Assembly: GCA_903905325.1 (NCBI GenBank)
Contig: CAIVGA010000011.1
Location: 1 to 10,138 of the forward strand
Source of the DNA: an uncultured bacterium
Lineage (GTDB): Bacteria; Patescibacteriota; Minisyncoccia; Phycocordibacterales; PALSA-1337
Direction: 5' to 3'
DNA length: 10,138 nt
In this document: piece by piece, positions 1 to 6,300 of the stretch
Layout of the letters: each line of letters starts with the position of its first letter
Numbering within the stretch: position 1 is the first letter of the stretch
The notes under the pieces: model-generated
What the model saw: only the letters and a program-made list of their open reading frames with translations
Told to the model about the DNA's origin: nothing
The model's database searches: none
Translations under genes and position numbers: made by a program

Positions 1-1
1 G

Positions 2-241
2 CTCAAACATTTTGGTGAAGTTAGATATTATGCTCTTAAGACTGGGAGAGAGATAGATTTTGTGCTTAAAATTGAGGGGAAGCCGGTTGTGGCCTTGGAG
101 GTAAAAGAAACACCTACGCAGTTTGATGTGGAAAATCTAACAAAACTTGCCAAAGTTGCAGGGATTGGAAGGTCGGTGGTTATTGGTAAAAATCTCACAC
201 CGAATTTTACCAATTACATTTGGGGAGGAGATATTAGATAA
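2..241 (+). CDS. C-terminal fragment of a DUF4143 (AAA_14-type) ATP-binding protein
   Basis: This reading frame is open from the window edge and ends with TAA, giving 79 residues; the start and the ATPase domain lie outside. The visible part has the pattern GREIDFVLK, then VVALEVKETP about 12 residues later, which is the D...ExK signature typical of the C-terminal DUF4143 domain. That domain has a PD-(D/E)xK nuclease-like fold and follows an AAA_14 P-loop domain in a widespread family of ATPases whose cellular role is poorly known. The remaining residues (FDVENLTKLAK, GRSVVIGKN) fit the end of that domain. The gene stops 6 bases before wzt, so the two could share a transcript, but nothing links this family to glycan export. 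G+C here is about 48% (29 of 60 in bases 61-120), higher than in the genes downstream. Family assignment is by pattern recognition only. Confidence 0.75.
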   Translation, partial: LKHFGEVRYYALKTGREIDFVLKIEGKPVVALEVKETPTQFDVENLTKLAKVAGIGRSVVIGKNLTPNFTNYIWGGDIR

Positions 242-247
242 AAAATA

Positions 248-1654
248 ATGAAAAATCCTCCTCAAAAATCAAACACTGTTGCTGAGTCACAGATTGCCAT
301 CAGCGTCAAAAACATTTCAAAGCAATTTACTATACCTCATGAGAGGATAAACTCTATCAAGATTGCTTTTATTAATCTTTTCCGTAGAAAGACCTATGAG
401 TCATTTTATGCTCTGAAAAATGTATCTTTTGAAGTAAAGAAAGGTGAGTTTTTTGGTATACTTGGTCGTAATGGTAGTGGTAAATCTACTCTACTTAAGA
501 TTTTAGCTGGCGTGTATACAGCGAATGGTGGTGCCATGAATATCGATGGGATGATCTCTCCTTTTTTGGAGCTTGGTATCGGTTTCAATCCAGAGCTATC
601 TGGTCGTGATAATATTTATTTAAACGCTACTGTTCTGGGCCTTTGCCAGAAAGATATTGATGAAAAGTTTGATTCTATCGTGGCTTTTTCTGAACTAGAG
701 CGCTTTATAGATCAGAAGATCAAGAATTATTCTTCAGGCATGATGGTAAGACTGGCTTTTTCTGTTTCAATCCATGCAAATAGGGAAATTTTGCTCATGG
801 ACGAGGTATTGGCTGTTGGTGATTCGAACTTTCAGGCTAAATGTCTTCGCGAATTTGCTCGCTACAAAGAAATGGGCAAAACAGTTATTTTTGTCACTCA
901 TGATATTGGCACGGTGCAGAGATATTGTGATCGAGCTATGCTCCTCCGTGCTGGTGAAGTGGCAATGATAGGAAGTGCGGAAGATGTAGGAAATGAGTAT
1001 ATGTATCAAAATATGTCTGACGAGGAGAAGAGAATAATAATGGAACAGGATCAGGCTAGAGAAAAAGCGGAAAAGGATCGAATTCAGGCTGAGAAAAATA
1101 TGGTTCAGGCTCAGAAGGAGGCGGAGAAGTTGAAAGGTAAGGCCTTGGATGATGAAAAAAAGAGACTTGAAGATGAGAAGCGGAAACAGGTGGCAGAACA
1201 GAAGAGGTTAGATGAGGAAAAGAAGAAGCAGGACGAGGAACGAAAAAACAAAGTCGCTGAAATTAATAGGGTTGAGTTTTTGGATAAAGATGGCAACGTT
1301 AAGAATGTATTTGAAACAGGAAAAGCCATGTCAATTAGGGTTTATTTTAAACAGATAAAGAATACCTACAAACTAAATTTTGGACTTGCAATTTATAGTG
1401 AAGATAATCATTATATTTTTGGGATAAATACCTTCATAGATAATATTAATATAAATGATTGTATAAAGAGAGGCTATTTTCAGGTAGATTTTACCAATAT
1501 TTCATTAAAAAATGATTCATATTATGCAAAGGTTGGACTTTATGGTGAGAATGAATTGATGAACTATGATTTCATAGGAAAGACTTCGTTGTTTAAGTTT
1601 TTTTCCAAAAGCAAAAGCCATGGTACTATAGAATTAGATTATGATTGGAACTAA
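248..1654 (+). CDS. wzt: Wzt: ATP-binding subunit of a polysaccharide (O-antigen) ABC exporter, with coiled-coil insert and C-terminal recognition domain
   Basis: This 468-residue protein is the ATPase that powers export of a lipid-linked polysaccharide across the inner membrane with a Wzm permease. Residues about 15-250 are the nucleotide-binding domain: Walker A GRNGSGKST (73-81), signature YSSGM (161-165), Walker B ILLMDE (181-186) and the H-loop histidine in FVTHD (H218). The stretch SPFLELGIGFNPELSGRDNI (104-123) is characteristic of Wzt/TagH-type exporters. Residues about 256-338 are a highly charged K/E/Q-rich coiled coil. Residues 339-468 resemble the Wzt C-terminal beta-sandwich, which in E. 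coli O8/O9a binds the modified non-reducing end of the chain. Usual Wzt proteins are about 400-440 residues without such a long coil. The nearest purine-rich SD-like sequence (GGGGAGGAG, 222-230) ends 17 bases before the ATG, which is too far for a good site. No wzm permease gene is visible in the window. G+C drops sharply at the coil/C-domain junction. Confidence 0.92.
   Translation: MKNPPQKSNTVAESQIAISVKNISKQFTIPHERINSIKIAFINLFRRKTYESFYALKNVSFEVKKGEFFGILGRNGSGKSTLLKILAGVYTANGGAMNIDGMISPFLELGIGFNPELSGRDNIYLNATVLGLCQKDIDEKFDSIVAFSELERFIDQKIKNYSSGMMVRLAFSVSIHANREILLMDEVLAVGDSNFQAKCLREFARYKEMGKTVIFVTHDIGTVQRYCDRAMLLRAGEVAMIGSAEDVGNEYMYQNMSDEEKRIIMEQDQAREKAEKDRIQAEKNMVQAQKEAEKLKGKALDDEKKRLEDEKRKQVAEQKRLDEEKKKQDEERKNKVAEINRVEFLDKDGNVKNVFETGKAMSIRVYFKQIKNTYKLNFGLAIYSEDNHYIFGINTFIDNININDCIKRGYFQVDFTNISLKNDSYYAKVGLYGENELMNYDFIGKTSLFKFFSKSKSHGTIELDYDWN
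1013..1261 (+). other. Coiled-coil insert within Wzt (residues about 256-338)
   Basis: This segment of wzt encodes a nearly uninterrupted run of Lys, Glu, Asp, Gln, Arg and Ala, predicted by eye to be a long alpha-helical coiled coil. The DNA is strongly purine-rich on the + strand. The word TCAGGCT occurs at 1051, 1084 and 1105; the spacings of 33 and 21 bases equal 11 and 7 residues, the hendecad and heptad periods of coiled coils, and give repeated Gln-Ala positions. This suggests growth of the coil by small in-frame duplications. It sits exactly between the ATPase and the C-terminal recognition domain, so it may hold the latter well away from the membrane or dock to another coiled coil such as that of the large fusion protein. 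Confidence 0.75.
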
Positions 1655-1676
1655 TATCTAGAAAAATATTTATTTT

Positions 1677-2375
1677 ATGAGTACAAATGTCCAAATAGAT
1701 GATATAAATGTCGACCATGAGTTTATGGAGATCTATAAAAAGTGTCAACCATTCACAATGACGTCAATAGAAAGGATGTACGCTCTTTTTAATGGATGTA
1801 AACACGCCATCAATAAACAACTGGGCGGTGATTTTATCGAGTGCGGTGTCTGGAAGGGTGGAAGTGCAATGCTGATTGCGTATACACTTATTAAATACGA
1901 AAAAACAGACAAGACTATTTATCTCTATGACACTTTTGATGGCATGGCTAAGCCATCAGATGCCGATTACAGTATTGTTGACAAAAATGACCGAGCAATT
2001 GACAGGTGGAATAATGAACAAAAGAATAATAGTAAATGGTGTTTTTCGTCACTGTCTGAGGTTGAGGATAATATGTATTCTACTGGATATCCCAAAAAGA
2101 AAATTATTTTTGTAAAAGGCAAAGTTGAAGATACTCTGCCAGGAGTAATGCCTTCCCAAATAGCTTTATTACGACTAGATACCGATTGGTATGAGTCGAC
2201 GAAGCATGAATTGAACTGCCTTTTTCCTGCTCTTGTGAATAATGGCATACTAGTTATAGATGATTATGGACATTGGGCTGGTGCGAAAAAAGCTGTCGAT
2301 GAGTATTTTTATAAGAACCCTATTCTTTTAAATAGAATAGACTACACAGGAAGGATAGGTATAAAGATTTCTTAG
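1677..2375 (+). CDS. TylF/MycF-family (macrocin-type) sugar O-methyltransferase
   Basis: The 232-residue product matches the TylF/MycF family of SAM- and metal-dependent O-methyltransferases, which methylate sugar hydroxyls in antibiotics and, in many glycan clusters, sugars of surface polysaccharides. Visible motifs are the SAM-binding loop GDFIECGVWKGGSA (51-64), YLYDTFDGM (82-90), where the acidic residue should contact SAM, LLRLDTDWYEST (164-174) and IDDYGHWAGAKKAVDEYF (194-211). The aspartates of LDTD (167-170) and of IDD (195-196) are the expected metal ligands by analogy with MycF. Length is normal for the family core. The gene begins 22 bases after wzt in an AT-rich gap (1655-1676) without a convincing SD site; this ATG is the first in frame and leaves a normal N-terminus. 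Which sugar hydroxyl is methylated cannot be read from the sequence. An aminosugar or deoxysugar of the exported glycan is a reasonable guess. Confidence 0.88.
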   Translation: MSTNVQIDDINVDHEFMEIYKKCQPFTMTSIERMYALFNGCKHAINKQLGGDFIECGVWKGGSAMLIAYTLIKYEKTDKTIYLYDTFDGMAKPSDADYSIVDKNDRAIDRWNNEQKNNSKWCFSSLSEVEDNMYSTGYPKKKIIFVKGKVEDTLPGVMPSQIALLRLDTDWYESTKHELNCLFPALVNNGILVIDDYGHWAGAKKAVDEYFYKNPILLNRIDYTGRIGIKIS

Positions 2376-2409
2376 TTAATAATATGATTGTATTGCTATT
2401 ATCAAAAAC

Positions 2410-3315
2410 ATGAAAATAAAAAGCCCTATTACTAACTCAGATAACACGATGAAGGTGGAGACTTTAAACAGTAACGACATTATTTCTTCATATATAGCTG
2501 CGGGCTGGGATAACATAAAACGTTTTTTTGTAAACGATAAAACGGTGAGTATTTACAAATGTTTGGATACTGGTTATAGATTTTATCACCCAAGTAATAT
2601 TGCCGGTGATGATGATTTCTATACGTATTTACAAAAAAAGAATGGTTATTATGCTAATTGGAGGTGGGAGCATGGTATAGCGTCAAACGAAGTTGGGCAA
2701 ACTTGTCATGTCTTGGAGAATGGTTGCGGGAGCGGTAATTTTTTAGAAAGGCTTAGAGAAGATAAGAAGATACACGGGGTTGGCTTGGAATTATGTCTTG
2801 AAGCGGCTAACAACGCCAGAAGCAAAGGCTCACATATTTTAAGTGAGACTATAGAAAAACATGCGGAGAAAAATAAAGACAAATACGATATAGTTTGTGC
2901 ATTCCAAGTCCTTGAGCATGTTTATGACGTGAAAAGTTTTATCGAAGGGTCATTAGCGTGTCTAAAAAAGGGAGGGTTATTAATAATAGGAGTTCCTAAT
3001 AATAATCCATATATCTTTAAATATGACAAACTGCACGCTTTGAATCTTCCACCTCATCATATGGGACTTTGGGACAAAAAATCTTTGAAATCTCTTAAAC
3101 ATCACTTTCCAATGTTGTTGAAATATGTTGCTACGGAGCCATTATTTGATACAGACTATTTTTGGAAGATTAGCACTAATCATTGGAAGAATAACAATCC
3201 TGTAGTATATTGGTTTAGTCAGCACATTCCTGACAGCATGAAGGATACAAGAAATAAGATAATAAGAAAGGTGTGTGCAGGACGAAATCTTCTGGCTGTG
3301 TACATCAAAGATTAA
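2410..3315 (+). CDS. Class I SAM-dependent methyltransferase (Methyltransf_23/UbiG-like), glycan cluster type
   Basis: This is a 301-residue methyltransferase. The SAM-binding motif I is VLENGCGSGNF (101-111), with the acidic residue after strand 2 in GVGLEL (E126), then FQVLEHV (165-171) and LKKGGLLIIGVPNNNP (185-200). The later NLPPHHMGLW (212-221) is a frequent hallmark of the Methyltransf_23 group. The N-terminal part has SIYKCLDTGYRFYHP (47-61) followed by IAG and FYTYL, a conserved front end often seen in methyltransferases of O-antigen clusters. The acceptor is unknown; O- or C-methylation of a sugar in the glycan is inferred from the neighbours. The 34-base gap after the TylF gene shows no SD site. 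A second Met at residue 14 (base 2449) is an equally possible start, since nothing upstream distinguishes the two and the first 20 residues have no motif. Confidence 0.85.
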   Translation: MKIKSPITNSDNTMKVETLNSNDIISSYIAAGWDNIKRFFVNDKTVSIYKCLDTGYRFYHPSNIAGDDDFYTYLQKKNGYYANWRWEHGIASNEVGQTCHVLENGCGSGNFLERLREDKKIHGVGLELCLEAANNARSKGSHILSETIEKHAEKNKDKYDIVCAFQVLEHVYDVKSFIEGSLACLKKGGLLIIGVPNNNPYIFKYDKLHALNLPPHHMGLWDKKSLKSLKHHFPMLLKYVATEPLFDTDYFWKISTNHWKNNNPVVYWFSQHIPDSMKDTRNKIIRKVCAGRNLLAVYIKD

Positions 3316-3329
3316 GTCAGATATACCAT

Positions 3330-6300
3330 ATGACAGAAACCGAGAGACGTAAAAATCTACTGCTTAAGTATTCCGAAATGCAAATATCGGAGGTTAATTT
3401 TGTCGTTGATCTCGTTAAGAAAAATAAACCTAAAAAAATATTGGAAATTGGGCTTGCTGCTGGCAGTTGCTCCGCTCTAATTTTTGAAGAGTTAAAAGCA
3501 GATATTTCGGTGCAGATGTATGGAATTGACTATAACGAGTCATACTATAAGGATAAAGAGAAAAAATCTGGGTGGTTAATTGGTGAAGTGTATCCGAAAT
3601 TACAAGATCGTTTTCATATTTTTACTGGAGGTCTTGCTGCCTGTTTCATGGATGATATTGGTAAAGATATAGATTTCTGTGTAATTGATACGATGCATGT
3701 TTTGCCTGGTGAGCTACTTGATTTTTTGATGGTGCTTCCATATTTAAAGGATGGTGCTATCTGTGTATTACATGATACAAACCTACAAAATTTACCAATC
3801 AAAAATGGATCTATTTGTGTTGATAAGGATCTTATAAACAATGGTTTACATTTTGCTAACGAGGCTTATGCGACAAATATCTTAATGAACGTTCTCTCGT
3901 GTGAGAAGTTTTTCCCATCAGAATTTCTGAAAGATTATGCTGTACCGAATATTGTCGCGCTCAAAATAACTCCGGACTTAAAGAAATATGTAAAAAACGT
4001 ATTTTGGGCCCTCGCCTTACCATGGCACTACAAATTACCAGATAAGGATGCGATAATAATCAGTGAATATTTTAATAAACACTACTCTCAGGAGCTATCT
4101 AAGTACTTTCTTAAGATTAGAAAGATTATGCATACTAAGATAGATATTGGGGAAGTAGAGACGCATAAGCTTTATGAAGAAAAATATGGACTTGAGGCTC
4201 GCGTAAAATTATCTAGAGAAGTGATTGATCAAAAGGAAGCTGAGATAAAAAATAAGAATCAAGACCTTGAACAGAAAAATATAGATCTTAAGAATTTAAA
4301 ACAAGGTCTCGAACATAGAGAACAAGATTTGTGGCAGAAAAATCAGGAACTTAGTTCAGTAAATATTAAGTTGAGCTCCACTATCGCTGTATTGGATTCT
4401 AGGAATAAAGAATTGACTGATATTTATGGTTCGAAAGGCTGGAAATTAATTTCTATTATTAGGAGAATAATAGAAAAAATATTTAAAAGGGGAAGTTTAC
4501 GAAGGAAAGTTGCGGTTGTTATTACCAAAAGTCTTTTAAAGACTATGAATGTTGTCATTAGGTTTATAAGCCTGATAAAAAAAATAATTTTGGTTACAAA
4601 AAGAGATGGTTTCAAAAAAACTACAGTAAGAATTTACAGATACATATTTTCTGGTGGCAAGATCTTAGTTGATGCTCAAAAATACGCCAATATTGATGTT
4701 TTGTATAAAAAATGGGCTGGTAGTATCAATAAGCGTAAGCCCGTGATAGTTTTTCAGGTAGAGGCTTTTGATAAGGGAGGATTGGAGGAGATAGTACTAA
4801 TGTTGTCTAAGGGTAATAAAATAAGAGAATATTTTAACACACTTATATTTGTAGCTGGAAATGATGTTGGTTATATGTCAGAGCTTGCGGAGAAACAAAA
4901 TATCCCAGTTATAGCCTTAGGAAATAACGCTGAATATCTAAAGGGTTTGGTTCAAACCTTTAATATCAAGATATGTCATTTACATTATAGTCTATTTGGT
5001 ATAGAGATCTATAAGAATATGGGTGTCAAGGTTGTTTACACGATTCACAACAACTATATTTGGATGAATCAAGGCGATGTTAAGTATAGGACTGAAAAAT
5101 ATGCGCTGGTCGATAAATTTGTAGCCGTTTCAAGTCAAGTTAAAGACTATTTCTCCAAGAAGTTTTCCATTGACCCATATATGATCAAAGTTGTATTAAA
5201 TGGTATTGATTTAGAATCTCTGGTTTTACCAGAGAAAGTTAATAGGAAAGAGTATAATTTGTCCGATAAGGATTTTGTTTTTATCAATGTTTCCTCGTTT
5301 GGACCTAACAAGTTTCACTCGTTGATGGTCGTGGCATTTAACAAATTTGTAAAAAAACACCCTAATGCGGCAATGCTTTTTGTTGGTAATGTTGCTGACA
5401 ACCACTATTTCAAAATTATTTCAAAAGAAATAAAGAAATATAATCTTTCCGACAAAATAAAAATAATTGATTTTGTTCCGAAAGAGAAAATATTTGGTCT
5501 TATGTATATGTCTGATTGTTTTATGTTACCGTCTTTGACGGAGGGATTGAGTGTGGCAATGATAGAGGCCATGTATTGTAGATTGCCACTTATACTTTCT
5601 GATGTCGGGGGAAGTTATGATGCAATAAATAAAAGCGATATCGGATTAGTGATTAAAAATCCATACAATGATATGCAGGCGTTAGATTCGAGTGTAGTTA
5701 ATAGTAAATATATTGATGATAGTAACTTAAATAATCTGGATGATTTGTATGGGGCGATGGATAATATTTATTTAAATTATAAAAAATGGGAAGCCAAGGC
5801 TGTGTTGGGAAAAGAAAAGGTAGAGACAGTCTTTAATTCTTCGCATATGTGCGAGGAATATAAGGATATTTTTTGTGGATTAGAGCTATCACCAGATGCG
5901 GCACAGGTTTTAACCCCGTTAGAGGTTCAAAAGATGTTAGATGTCGTTGAACTAGCTGTTGTTGCACCGTATCCTTCATCTTATCGTGTTAGAGAGGGCT
6001 GGATGAGCAGAATTTACTCTATAGATAAGATAATAAACCAAAAAAAGAGACTTTATATCCATTATTCTTCTGGTCATGGAAATGAGCTAAAAATTATGGA
6101 ACACAAGGAAGGCGTTTGGGAGGTATGTGTCTCACCTGACAATATCAAACATAACAATTTCTTAGATATCGTATTTGGACGAGTTGGTCATGTATATGTT
6201 CACACACTGCATTTGGCTGAATATATAATGCCATGGATATCAACGGGTAAAATTATTGTAGATTTCCATGGTATTACACCAGAAGAAGAGGCTATGCTTG

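Noticed and set aside
1013..1261. Purine-rich, repetitive DNA in wzt as a possible microsatellite or CRISPR-like repeat
   Set aside because: The repetition is explained by coiled-coil coding: TCAGGCT copies are spaced by 33 and 21 bases in frame, without regular spacers.
406..1329. Minus-strand open frames opposite wzt
   Set aside because: They are antisense shadows. The Ser/Phe/Leu-rich one at 1111-1329 merely mirrors the Lys/Glu coil on the + strand and has no recognisable domain or start context.
3273..3329. In-frame GTG start for the fusion gene, overlapping the previous gene by 43 bases
   Set aside because: The added 19 residues are Cys/Arg/His-rich without domain similarity and are mostly the shifted reading of the preceding gene's end. 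The ATG at 3330 begins directly before the methyltransferase fold and leaves normal operon spacing.
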